From Mansonella perstans (taxonomy: Eukaryota > Nematoda > Chromadorea > Rhabditida > Onchocercidae): a stretch of DNA of 64,000 nt. The notes under the pieces are model-generated. The model was not told the origin of the DNA. It did not search any database and was given only the letters and a program-made list of their open reading frames with translations. Numbering within the stretch: the stretch's first letter is position 1; each line of letters opens with the position of its first letter. The stretch lies in NCBI GenBank assembly GCA_037074765.1, contig JBAMDO010000058.1, positions 124,001 through 188,000 of the forward strand, written 5' to 3'. Of this stretch, positions 19,201 through 42,400 are shown in pieces. The position numbers and the translations under genes are program-made.

Positions 19201-22200
19201 GCAGAAAATGGGAAAACTAATCGACACTGTTTATTTTAACCTCTCTTTACTCTCAAAAAGTTAATGAAAAATTTGTTATTTCAGGCGCTTTTTACCGTCA
19301 AAAACAAATGTTCTGTCACTTTCACAAACTGTTACTCTTTAACAAAAAACTTTTCCAATTAGTATAAAAAATCATCATAGCTTTTTTGCTTTTGCAATTT
19401 CATTCATCATATACAGTATCAAAAAAAAAAATTAATGAATATGGCAGGCAAATTACTTTATGAAAAGATTTTTTCGTATGGTTGAAATGAAATAAATTAT
19501 AGTCTCAATCGTAATATAGCAAAAGAATGGTAAGTTATGATTATAGTCATATGTTGTTTGCACTGATAAAGTCATCCTTTATTATAGATGAAATGAAACG
19601 ACAAATGGAGTGAATTAACTGAAACGAATGAAACGAGAAATGGAACGATCAAGTAGTAAAAAAGAACAGAAAAATAATATGATTTTAAATGACACAGCAA
19701 AACTCCTCAGGGGAAATGGTAGGCACAAAAAAAATTTTTTGACACAAAAAATGAGCAAAGCATTTCGTTTTTTTTATCCTGCATCCTTTCAGATCAAATT
19801 GTATTATTAAATTGAAACAACAGTTCGATAAGGAACCAGAAGAAAACGGCTATTATTGATTAAGTCATCATAGTTATTCTGAAGCTTTCATTAAGCTTTT
19901 CATAATCACATAGTTAATTGATTTCCTATTCGAAAAATTAGAATCCAATATTCATTCACTAATTTATAATTTGCTAAGCCAGGCAAGATGTATGTTAGCT
20001 TAACAACAATTTAAATTAGCATAAATTACAAGTTTAGAGGCCAATTGTATCCATCACATAGCATATAATGGATGATGCATTACGTGTCATTTTTAGCTTA
20101 AATAACGATGAGCACATATGTGAAGATCGTCATTGAAATATGGCTTAATTGACCTCCAAAAGGTAAAGCTTCCCACAATCGCACAATTAGTCGAGCATAA
20201 TTAGTCGAGAATTCTTTCTTTTTTTTGACTGAATTACCAACTATATTTATTCAAAACAAGCTAAAAATTGCAAGAAGTAATTGAAAATTCTTCGACATAG
20301 AATTTGAGAAAGTTATTTTCTAATAGCAGCAGGTCTCTATAATCATGTGATTTAAAAAATTTCCAAATATAGCTTGTTACATACCTTTGTATATTAATAT
20401 AGAATAATTAAACATTAACACGACTATTATAAATGATGGATAAGTTGATTGAGGTGATTGAGAAAGAGAATCAGGAATAATTGTGAACTGTATTAATAAT
20501 CTAAACATTTTTATCTGCAAAATCGAATCTAAGTTTTTCTTGCAACTTTCTGGATCTAACATTTACAATATTGTCTCGTACATCGAATACTGATCGAATG
20601 GAGAGAATCTTGAATCTCATCAACAGGTGTTCGCTATTCAGAACATTTGTTCTCAACATTTGATTTTGATCTACGATATTCAACTTGAACAATTGATAAC
20701 AGATTGACCTATTAAAACAGCAAACTTAATGGACACACTGCCTTCATTTTTATATCATTTCACTACGATTTTAATATTATTTATGTTGAAATTTCATTCA
20801 ATTTTTAAAATGAATTACTTGTCAATCAAATCAATGTATAGTTCCTGCTATTTCGAATTTCAAACAAATAAAATTTTGTTGCAAGTGTATTTTATTGTCA
20901 CTCAGTTTCATAACTTTAAAAATAACTTGAGAAGTTCCGGTAATTTTGATCTCTTTTCTATAACAATAGATTTAAATAGCATGAGTATGCTCACATACTT
21001 ATACAATCATGCAATCCCATTAATCATATTTGTCAAAAAAGGATGACAGAATTCCAGGTTTACTGATATAAATATAATTATATACGATGATAAGAATACA
21101 CTTTGTTTTGCACTGCAATCAGTTAGAAACATTTCCTTTTGATAATTCAATAGGAAGTTTCAATTTTTCTTCTCACAATTTTCTTTCCAAATTTAATATT
21201 ATTTGTTATGATGTTTTATATCTGTAATAACTGTACAAACATTTGCTATGCAACAATAAATTTAGCACAAGCAGATGGATTGCAGTAAATTATATGGGGT
21301 TGTACCATTCATTTCAATCCCCGCCTTTTGTTATTTACGCTTTCAACTAAATTTAGCTATATAATTAATGCTGTAGCTTAGTTACTATAAATTCACATAT
21401 AATGAGAAATGGAAAGCTTATTAATAAGCCGAAGAAATAAATAATTTCCTGTTATTTAGTAAATTTTGCACTACAAACAAAATAACTACAAACAGTAATT
21501 ATTTTTACTAACAAGCAAAAAAATTTTGTTAAGCTATGAAATTGTATTCAGAAGTAGAATGTAAACAATGGATAATTTTTTTCGCTATCTATTATTCTTG
21601 TTACATCCTGGAAATCTCAAAATTCATGAAAACTTTGAACTTTAAAGAAATTCCAATTACTACTCCAATTAGCTACTCTGTTCAATTGATTCATACAGAT
21701 AAATTAATTCTTTGGGAACGATTCATTTATGCTACCGCTATTATTAAAAAAAAAAAGGAAAGTGGAACTTTTTCGTGCAGTGGAACGAAGCTTACAACTC
21801 ACTTAACCCAAATCATATAGCCTTTTTTTCACCAGCAATATAATTGAAAATCCAGAAAAATTTTTTGAAAAGAAAATACATAAAAAAAAAATGGACAATA
21901 AATGATACCGAGAATCATTAGCCAATTAGCTAAAAAAGGAACAATCAAAGGAAATTTGCTTCAACTCCATATTATTTTTCGGATTCGTTTCAAAGTTAGA
22001 TATAGATTTTTAGGTCTTTTCTTCGTCCTCACAATTCATTTCAGAAAGTATAACGACATTTAATCGTTATGATGATTACACATTTTGAAGGAGAACCAAC
22101 AAAGATCATAAACTGAAGATCTTCAGTGAAGAGAACTAAGCACAGCAATACTGAAATCTGATTTGCACAATTAATTTGGTCTAAATTAGCCATATCCTTC

Positions 22201-22796
22201 CCCACTTCCAGATTAAACGCATGTAAGGAAAGCAACAAGTTATTTCAAAGCTTTGTTGTAGGAATCGTTTCAAACTGTTTAAACAGTTTCTTGACCTACA
22301 TGTCCTCAAACTTAAACTCTAACTGCAAACTTTGGAAAAAAAAAATGTGTAATCATTTCAATCAATAATAAGCTGGAAAATCAGCACCGTTCCGACATTT
22401 TTCAAATCTTTCCTGCTCTAATAACATCATCTTTCAATCGATTACAGTGCAACAAAGTTCTGATCGAATCGAGCCAGTATATAATATGATCGCTAACTAG
22501 GCTACCTAATACTGTGATACATCAGAGCTCTTACAATGTAGAAATCTGCAAACCGATTTCCATACCACCAATGTAAGATGTCTGTCGGTCGTACAATAAA
22601 CAAACAACATAAAAAGTCCATTGATATAAGTCTGATCGAGTTGGTATACATTTTTCCTGTGGTTGTAATCGATACGCATACTTATACGGCTTTCGAAGCA
22701 TTGAAAGTATAAAGCTGATAACAAATAAATTTACTGTGAACAACAATTTGTTTCAAAAATCACATAGAATACAAAATGAAAGGAAATTTCAAATAT
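16201..22796. other. long AT-rich spacer
   Basis: About 6.6 kb with no gene I can support. ORFs at 19628, 20729 and 21536 (plus) and 22041 and 22506 (minus) are AT-driven, lack splice context and resemble no family. The only stretch with a protein-like signal is on the minus strand at 20501-20725. An 18-bp perfect palindrome lies at 22272-22289. Confidence 0.6.
20504..20725 (-). pseudogene. possible remnant of a Cys-loop (nicotinic-type) receptor exon
   Basis: Behind an AATAG acceptor on the minus strand, a 70-odd codon frame includes VDQNQMLRTNV (20674-20642). This resembles the loop VDEKNQMLTTNVW of acetylcholine-receptor extracellular domains. In the frame shifted by one base, the preceding sequence reads LLSIVQV, which also suits that position, suggesting a frameshift just before the motif. 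The tryptophan-rich sequence expected next is not recognisable. I found no Cys-loop or membrane helices nearby. Similarity is judged by eye only. Confidence 0.25.
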
Positions 22797-23418
22797 TTAG
22801 CTCATTGCAACAGCATTTATTGGCTGTGCTCCTTGACGATTTTTTGGTTTTGCCAAACTTCCTTCACGGAAATGGTTTCTGAAACAAAATACAACTGGTA
22901 AACTTGAATAAAATAGATACAAAAACTAATATCCTAACTACCAGAAAAAACGTGCCAATCTCAAGCTTATGAAGTTATAAATCAAAAAATTCCATTTCGT
23001 GTTCGGTACTAAGGTAAAATTAATGGTATCATGAAATAGACGAGAATGTTTCAATTTCTGTGCAATTCCTATGAATCACAATGATTCAATTAAATCTGTT
23101 AAACATATAACTTTGATGATGTACTTATAGCCATAAATGAAGAATATGTCCTATTTAATTGTTATAAAATCATAATTATCAAGAAAGGACAAACCTGAAA
23201 CGACGTCTTACAATTTTTAAATGACGCATACGACCAGTACCCGTCGTATGCCGTCTAATTGATTTTGCTGACCATTGATACGTACGCTTCCGAGCAGATG
23301 GATAACCACATGATGCGCAACGATGTTTTTGAATATGATAGGATGAACGACCGCATCGTCGGCATAATGTATGCGTCTTATTATGACGTTTACCAAAAGA
23401 TGAAGTACCCTTTGTCAT
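22797..23418 (-). CDS. rpl-37: 60S ribosomal protein L37 (eL37)
   Basis: Structural protein of the large cytosolic ribosomal subunit that binds rRNA through a zinc ribbon. Exons on the minus strand: 23418-23195 and 22878-22797, joined across GTTTGT...TTTCAG in phase 2 to give 101 residues, slightly longer than the usual 90-97. The N-terminus ([20 protein letters not shown]) is diagnostic. The C4 zinc ligands are Cys19, Cys22, Cys34 and Cys37 (CRRC...CASC). The rest is Arg/Lys-rich, as expected for rRNA contacts. A TTGTTCAG acceptor two bases before the ATG marks a likely spliced-leader site. A coding-looking exon on the same strand ends about 105 bp upstream, so this may be a downstream cistron of an operon. 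Confidence 0.97.
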
Positions 23419-23430
23419 TGCTGAACAATT
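23419..23430 (-). promoter_or_regulatory. probable trans-splice acceptor of rpl-37
   Basis: On the minus strand AATTGTTCAG ends at 23421 and is followed by CA and the start codon. No upstream coding exon in phase is needed, because the eL37 N-terminus is complete. The site is therefore most simply a spliced-leader acceptor, which is common for nematode ribosomal protein genes. Confidence 0.6.
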
Positions 23431-23527
23431 TAATAAATTTTTAATTAATTTTAAAATTTAACAGAAGAAAAGTTTTCGTTTAACAAAAATATTCCTCGTA
23501 ACAGTATCTATAATAACTAAGGAACAA

Positions 23528-23695
23528 TCAATCCCCCACAATCTCCACTGTTATTCCGCGAATGTTATCAACCAACCTAGCAGCAATTTCCAATGAACTC
23601 CCAAAAAACTCCGTAACAAACCAATGGGGAGCGCTTTGCAAATAAACTGTCCCACTCGGTTCCCTGATATGTGAATGATTGCCATCGAAGTGTAG
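23528..23695 (-). CDS. coding-looking 3'-terminal exon of an unidentified gene
   Basis: A 55-codon minus-strand frame runs from a TTAAGCAG acceptor to a TGA at 23530-23528. It reads LHFDGNHSHIREPSGTVYLQ... and ends VDNIRGITVEIVGD. Local G+C is clearly above the flanks, as in the exons of recognised genes here, and the composition is balanced rather than AT-driven. A second frame (MAIIHISGNRVGQFICKALP..., stop TAA) is open through the same block, so the frame choice is not certain. No ATG-bearing exon could be joined in phase. A short ATG exon at about 24470-24420 with a good GTAAGT donor does not match in phase. The distance to the rpl-37 acceptor (about 105 bp) is typical of nematode operons. 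Function unknown. Confidence 0.4.
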   Translation of the reverse strand, partial: LHFDGNHSHIREPSGTVYLQSAPHWFVTEFFGSSLEIAARLVDNIRGITVEIVGD

Positions 23696-24716
23696 CTGCT
23701 TAATTCATTTTCAAAAAGTTAACTTTGATAAAACTTTCCAGGATCATGTAATTTAGTTATGAAGATAGGGATTAATGCTCCATTTCATCAAGAGCTTTAA
23801 AATGCTTCAAAAAATAATCAGGTCATTCTTTTATGTTCAGGATTTTAGTTAGGAAAATAGCAATCAATCATTCCATTTTAACATTGATTAAAATTAAAAG
23901 GAGGAAAGAAGAAAGAAAGAGATAAGGAGAGAAGCAGAGCTTTTTACACATTTCACTGCGATGAAAGTTGTTTTTAAAATCTTTATGCTCATATATACTT
24001 TGCTGGCTTCACTGCTATGTTTTAAGATTGAAGAGAAGAGAAATGAGATTGAGAGAATGGATGTTTGAAATTTATCAAATCATTTCATCTTTATTTTTTT
24101 CTCTACCAGGTATTTATAATACTGTTAGTTAGAAAGTTTGTATCTTTCTTAGCCTTTGTTTCATTTTAAAATTTTCGAAAATTTCACGGTATTATTCTTT
24201 TATAAATATAAAATTAACAAATAGTTCGTACGGAAAAAAAAAAATTTCTTTTTGATCAATTTTCATCAACACAAGAAGAAATTAAGGCTAACTTTGTGAT
24301 AGCAATACCTCAAAGTTTGTTTGGAAAATATTTAGACGGATTCTTCCTTGTATAAATAAATGATTTTGGTTCGAAATTTTAAAAACTATTCACCACAATC
24401 ATATCTTCAACACTTACTGAAGGTGTCAATGGTGGTTTTGCATTTTGAGGGATTTGAGGGAAAGTTCATGAATTCACGGAAAATGTTTTTTTTTTTTTTT
24501 TTTAAATAAGCAAACTATGGAAATTCCTGAAAGGGTTCAAATTGAGTTCATAAATAAAGCAGTACTCAAATTTCACATTTGTGATATTAATTAACCCAAC
24601 AAGTTTGCAATTGGAAGTGATATTTACTTATTTTTAAAGTTCTCTATAGGAACGAAGTAGCAATGAAATATTTTATTCTCTCAGTTTTGTTTTATAAAAT
24701 ATAATATGATTTTAGA
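23696..24716. other. upstream region between the minus-strand exon and phosphoglucomutase
   Basis: About 1 kb of AT-rich sequence that must contain the promoter or trans-splice region of PGM (+) and the missing 5' exons and promoter of the minus-strand gene. A purine-rich tract (about 23897-23936) and a poly-T run (24487-24503) are the only evident features. Confidence 0.5.
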
Positions 24717-29587
<4,871 letters not shown>

Positions 29588-30341
29588 ATTTTCGGAAAGT
29601 ATGAACAAATGTAACAGTCATACCGCACTACCTATAAAGGACTTCTTTGTCTGATTTTCTTGTTTTATTGTAGAAAATCAATTTTCTTGAATTTCGATTT
29701 AGGTAGACTTAGTGTTTTATATTTTAGAAGTTTAGTACCATTCAGCAGATTATATTAATTCAGTTATAGGTTTCATGATGGATTTCGTGGTGGCTTTTTT
29801 TCGTTAGTTCGTGATTTGTTTTGTTGCTTTTTTTGGTTCTATTTAGCTGGAATTATTTGACATTTTTTAAAAAGAATTTACGCCATTTCCGCCATGACAT
29901 TGTATTTTCGTTTGCCCAAATTTTCTTTTGTGGTTTGTTATAATTGCGAATAAAGTACTATAACCTAATATATTTACTGCTATGTAAGCCTCAATCATAA
30001 ATTCGAAAAATTCGAAGTTTCAAATTATTTAGATCTTTTGGTTAATTTATTTTAGTACAGTGAAGTTTGAAAGCAAGTTGAACTATAATAAGCCGTAATT
30101 ATGCTTATACGAAAAAAAAGAGAACTGTGTGTGAGAGTGAACAGAGTAGATGAATACAGTCAATTTCTGCTCTTTTTTTAAGCCTAAGAGTTAGATAATA
30201 TTGCTGGAGGGAGTTTGATGTAAAACTTTTTTGGTGACATTAAACATTTTATTGCTTTTCTTTTACATGAGACAATAAGTGACACTTTGATAGAAGTTTG
30301 GAAAATTGTTCTGAGAACTTTTAAAGAAGAAGTTTCGTGAT
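29588..30341. other. 3' UTR of phosphoglucomutase and spacer
   Basis: T-rich sequence with a candidate polyadenylation signal AATAAA at 29949-29954, about 360 bp after the stop. Nothing else supported. Confidence 0.5.
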
Positions 30342-30943
30342 ATGCCTAAAAATTTCGAAACGAAAAGTAAAAGTCGAGAATTGCTTTTACAGTTCAATCG
30401 CAAATATAAGGCTGAAGGTCACAAAAAAGCAAAACATTAAATTTATTGTAATTGAAATTGTTTATTTTCACTGAAATAATCAATGAATTTTGTGACACTG
30501 AATGAATTCACTAAAAAATTTCGCACAATTGGAAAAATAGAAATGATATCTTCCTTCAAATTACGAGAAAATTGACTTAACAGGGAATAGCTTGCAGAAG
30601 CTATCATGATACTGTTGAAGAGATTTTAATGTTTGAAAATTTTTATGAATCAAATTTTAAACTTTTAAGTGTTGAGAATGAGGAATCAGTGTTAAATTTC
30701 AGCAAAGAATCTTGTGAAAATTACAAAAAGATTCTTGATTAGAAAAAAGAATTATGCTGCACAATACGTTTAAGAAATGTAATGCAATATCAGTTTGTTT
30801 ATTGCAAATAATTTGCCAAAAAAAAAAAAAAATCATAGTTTTTGTAAAATTTTAATTTTTATTCTTTTTTTTCAGTTATTGATATGAGACGCAATCCGAA
30901 AAGCAAGAAAAGGTCATTTGAAGAAATTATCGAAAACTTGTGA
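30342..30943 (+). CDS. possible small three-exon gene, uncharacterised
   Basis: Three short open stretches in the same orientation look coding but are not secured by clean junctions. The first starts at an ATG at 30342 (MPKNFETKSKSRELLLQFNR...). The second follows a TTAACAG acceptor at 30584 (GIACRSYHDTVEEILMFENF...). The third follows a poly-T/CAG acceptor near 30875 (IDMRRNPKSKKRSFEEIIEN, stop TGA at about 30941). Joining the first and second in frame needs a GC donor (AAG before GCTGAAGG); a GTCACA donor nearby gives the wrong phase. Composition is Lys/Glu-rich. It may be a real short gene, a pseudogene, or chance. I do not recognise it. Confidence 0.22.
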
Positions 30944-31255
30944 AGACCATTTTGTGAATAAAAAATCATCATTTGATGTTGTAAATATTCAATTTATTAA
31001 TATTTGATATGAATTTTCCTACATTTCATTCTTGTTTTTGCTTCATCATGCCGCTTCTATGGAATTGTGAATAGGTCATCGTATTAAGAATTTATTGTAG
31101 CCATTGATTTTTAATATTTACATTTTTATGTTTTAATAAGATCTAAATTTCTTATTGTTCTCATTAGTAGTAAAAATAATTAGAAATTTGTTTGATGAAA
31201 CAAAATCTATTTTGAATTTTGAATGTTTATAATGAAAGTAATCAAGTAAAGATAT

Positions 31256-31372
31256 TTGCCAAAAAATTATGATGCTATAAGAGCATTATTAGAGTCAAAT
31301 GTTGAAGCGGGTATAATTAATGCCATTTATGAGAATTCTTATAAAAGTTTCCATGTAGAATTAAGAAAAAAA
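31256..31372 (+). other. short coding-like stretch, probably not a gene
   Basis: An open frame (PKNYDAIRALLESNVEAGII...) runs into a poly-A tract. It has no ATG and a stop just upstream, and no convincing acceptor. It lies 290 bp before the REXO1-like start and is not needed by that gene. Confidence 0.2.
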
Positions 31373-31657
31373 AAAAAAAAATCGGCAAAATTTTTCAGTA
31401 AGTATTTATTTGCTAATCAAAAATTGAATGCTTTAAAGAGAACTTATAGTTTCAAATTAAATTTTGCCTTAAAAAATGATTATATATCAAATATACATGA
31501 ACGTGAAGTGCGTTCAATCACGAAATGCATTGATTATGTTAGAATATGTTAAATTCGTGTTTGTTACGACAAATATTTCAATTATTATGACTTACATAAT
31601 TTTAATTATGTTTTAATTGTTTTAATATTTTAATTTTAATTGCCAGAAAAGGAAAAT

Positions 31658-38376
<6,719 letters not shown>

Positions 38377-39485
38377 CGATGTTCGTTGTGTTTTCTGTTC
38401 CAGCTAAATGTTACCGTCTTTGAAGCGGGTTTTGCTTTTGGAAGCTTAAATCCTAAGCATTTTTTCTAATGACTTACTATTAAATTTAAATGCATTATAT
38501 ATTTCAATTATTGAGTTATATGTGTAGACATATAATGCATATATGGTGATATGTCATATATAGTTGTTACTTGTTTGCTTCTGTATATCTGTCTTCTGTC
38601 TTCATTCATTATCGGCACATTTCGTTTTCTTTATTTTACTTTAGTTCAAAAATTAAAAACACTAAGCTGTATTTATTCATTGTTCAGCAACATCGATTTT
38701 GATATTTATAAATCGTTATCACAAGAGAGACATTCTTTCCTCTCAAAAAAAAAATTCGATATTCTTATGATTACGATTTAAAATCATCTACTTTCTTTTT
38801 ACAGTCAATTGAATAACAGTAATAAATTTAAAAAATACTATATCTAATTTAAAAAAAAAAGTAGGAAACAGATGTAATCCTTCTGTTATGATTCATTTTA
38901 AATTTTCAAAACTTCTCTATATCAAAACATATATTATGTTATTTTGTACTTTCTATGTTTTTCTATTTTGAATTCTATGCGAAATTATGAATTTTCTGGC
39001 CATTTTGACTTATAAAACATTCATTGTATGCTTTTATTTATACTGTAAATAAATTTGTTTTGGTATGGTACCATTCTCTACTTTTATTGTTTGTAAAAAC
39101 TATGCTTTGCGTTTATTTCAGTAATTTCTGTTAAAAAGAACAAAAGTTTCCTCAGTGTTTCACTGATTAGTGGAAATGATAACTGTAAAAAGTCATCAAG
39201 ATTCCAGATAATGAAGTTTACTGTCTATGTAATTTTGATACTAGTAAAAAACGCTAACTGTAACTTTGTCGAAAAAACAGGCAATCTGGTAATAATAAAT
39301 AAGCAAAATATATATTTTGGATAATGAACTGTTAACAAAAAGCAAAATACGAATCTGATTCGATTCGATAATTTTAAACTTTGATGATATTAAATGGTTT
39401 CACGTTTTCGTTTAAATATTGAAACTTTAATCTTGTCTACAGAATACATTGATGAATTACTGTAATAAAGATGAAACTTACAAAT
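38377..39485. other. spacer between REXO1-like and AGK genes
   Basis: About 1.1 kb of AT-rich sequence. An AATAAA-containing string at about 39046 could end the REXO1-like transcript. A TCTACAG acceptor at 39436-39442 is a plausible spliced-leader site for the next gene. No coding sequence seen. Confidence 0.5.
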
Positions 39486-42400
39486 ATGATGAGAAAACTT
39501 TGGGAGCACAAGAAAAAGTCGGTATTTGCATCTGTTGCTGCTTATTTTACAGGATGGAAGATTTACTGTTGGAAAAGGTTAGTTTTATTTGTTGTCTGGC
39601 TTTTTTCAATAAGAATTTAAATGTTGTAATTTAGAATTGATATTAAAATTTTACGAATTATGTTGGAACACAGCAAAATGGGGACATAGTCAGAATAATA
39701 TCTTTATTAAACAGGAAAAAATTTTTAAAACCTTTTTTGTATTTGTATCCAAAGATTTGACAGTGAAAATTTGTCGTTTTAGAAATTGGGATATACGAAC
39801 AATATATGCTCGAGAAGCGAAGCTATTTGGTGATGCTCCCTTAGCTTCTTCAGAACGTTTGCGACGTGTTACTGTTTTGGTAGATACGACATGTACGGGT
39901 GCTTTCGATAGTTTTAAAAAAAATGCTTTGCCATTATTTAATTTAGCTGGTCTACAAGTGGATATAATCAAGGTTAACTTTTTAATTTGGCGAGATTCGA
40001 AGAAAACATATGTTTGTTGCGATCTTAATTTCTATTTTCAACTATCAAACACTTACGAAACTGTTGTACATTAAATTTTAAGGTTCATTAATTGTATTTG
40101 TTATAGCCCACTAATATTTCTGAATTTAAAACTATTGCGGAACATATTGATGCAACGGAAGGTGATGCTCTCTATATTATTGGTGGAGATAATTCTTTAA
40201 GTACTGTTCTCAGTGCAATGTATCAGCAAAAGAATAATTCACCGATACCTATTGGTGTTTTTCCAGGGGGTTCTGATAATCGATCACTAATCAGTTTAGT
40301 ACCGAATGTATTTGGTAAGTTTTCAATCATTTTTTAATTTCTTTTGCAGAAAAATTAATGTTTGAATTGGTGAACTGTGAATGATTGGGAATGCTATGAA
40401 GATATATGATGATGTTATGTATCAGATTTATTTTCTTGGGAAAAATTTCTTTATATGCCATAAATGTTTTTAACTGAAGGAAGTAATTTAGCTGGTGTTT
40501 AAGGAAAGCTTAGTACTAGTATATTATGTGCAGAATGTATAACATTGATAAAATTAAAACATTTAAAGAGGTGATTACATTTGCTCACATTTATTGGATC
40601 TATTAAGAGATTAGAATAAAATAATAGACAGGTCAAACTGATTAAGGAAAGTGATGGAAACGATGATACGGGCACAATCTATGAACTACCTATAAATTAT
40701 GACAAATATAAATCAAGCAAATAAATTTATCATTTTTTTTGTTCAGGAATTCAAAATGATATTCGTCCATATTGTGAAAGTGCTATGGCTCTCATCGAAG
40801 AACAAATTCGACCAATTTATCTGTCAAGAGTAAGATTTGTAAGTTTTCCCACCAAACATTTTGTGTGATTTCCATCGTTAAATTGTTAAATGAATAAATG
40901 TGATTGGCGAACATGAGATTTGGAACGAATTTTGGGGTATTTAAGAATAATTTTGCCGAAGTATAAAAGCAATAGATGAAAGTTTTATGTCATTATTTTG
41001 TCATATTTTACAAAGATTTTAACGTATGAATTGTCATTTAAGGAGAACTCAGAAAACAGCACAGATGACGAAAAAGAACCGCTTTATGGTATATCGGGCT
41101 TGCAAGTTGGTTGGTACGATAGAATTGAAACAAGCAAAGATAAACTATGGTATTGGGGTAGATTAAAACGTTGGATTGCTTATATAATAGCCTATTTGCA
41201 TTCTTTAAAGGTTAAATTTTAATTAGTTCCTTGTTTACCGGATGGTTTTGATCTTCAGGTCGATATAGTTTCACATTTTGGGTTACTTTGCCAAAAAGAA
41301 TAAAATTAAAATTTGAAAAAGTCCTCGATCGATCCGTCCTTCAATCCATTGTTCTTCAATTCCTGAAGAAATCTGTATTGTTCCTCATTATTTCTGTTCT
41401 CTTTTTAGGAAAAGCATTTACGATGTCACAGGTTGACAATTATATTTGATGGATGTTTATAAATTTTTCTTTTACAGCAATATCCTGAAGTAGAGCTTAA
41501 TATGATTTGTATGGAATATTGTACCGGTTGCTCTAAATGTCGATCACAATCTATGACCGAAGAGACAAAAAAGCAGACGAATAGGCAGTGGTGGTATTAT
41601 ATAATTGGTTCGCGTAATTATGCTGATATGGTGAGTTCTAGGGATATTAATTTTCCTAGAACCATAAATTACTTCATTTAATAGTTTCAGAAAATTTAAG
41701 GTTCTGGAGTCAAAAACTAGAATATATTTGAAGTACAATGCTGCTGACATTGTTGATAATATTGATTAGGATGACCTAGATGAAATGATCAGCTTTATTT
41801 ATGTTTCAGAATATTATGATAAATCAGTTGAAATGACAAGTTATTATGTACCAGTTGTTTATTGTTATTGGAAGTGAAGAGCATTCGGAGTTAACAAATT
41901 TTAGCTGAATTGAAATGCTTGCAAAAATGTTGTAGATTGCGTTCATGAATACAGTGTAGTCTTAAAAAAACCAAAATTACAGAAGAACATAAAACCAAAA
42001 ATGGACTACTCACTAATACAAAATGCGAACTGTGGAAAAACTAAAGAAATGAAAGTGAAGGCAGTTGACGTAGCATTTGAGAATGTTCAAGATCAGGCAA
42101 GATTTAAAATAGTGATAGTGAATTGCATCATTGAATTATCAATTTTATTGATTTGTTATAGTTTTAATGTCAGATTTTATTACTTGCTGTTAGGTTTGTT
42201 TCAGAGTAGTAGAGTTTCAGAGTAGTATACAAAATGATGTGATATTGAAAAAAAAAACACTGAGAAAAAGTAATCCTTAATCTCTGTCATATGTTAATAT
42301 TAAGATGTTATGATTAAGTTTATAGGTGTGATTGATTTATTTGTGGTTTATAGATAAAAAAGGAAAGTAGCTCATTGTCTTTCAGAATGCATGCAGTCTT

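Noticed and set aside
23259..23444. Plus-strand 61-codon ORF over rpl-37
   Set aside because: Antisense shadow of the eL37 exon.
31256..31552. Considered as the first exon of the REXO1-like gene
   Set aside because: The ATG at 31658 already gives the family's N-terminus with its CCCH finger, and this ORF has no ATG or junction to it.
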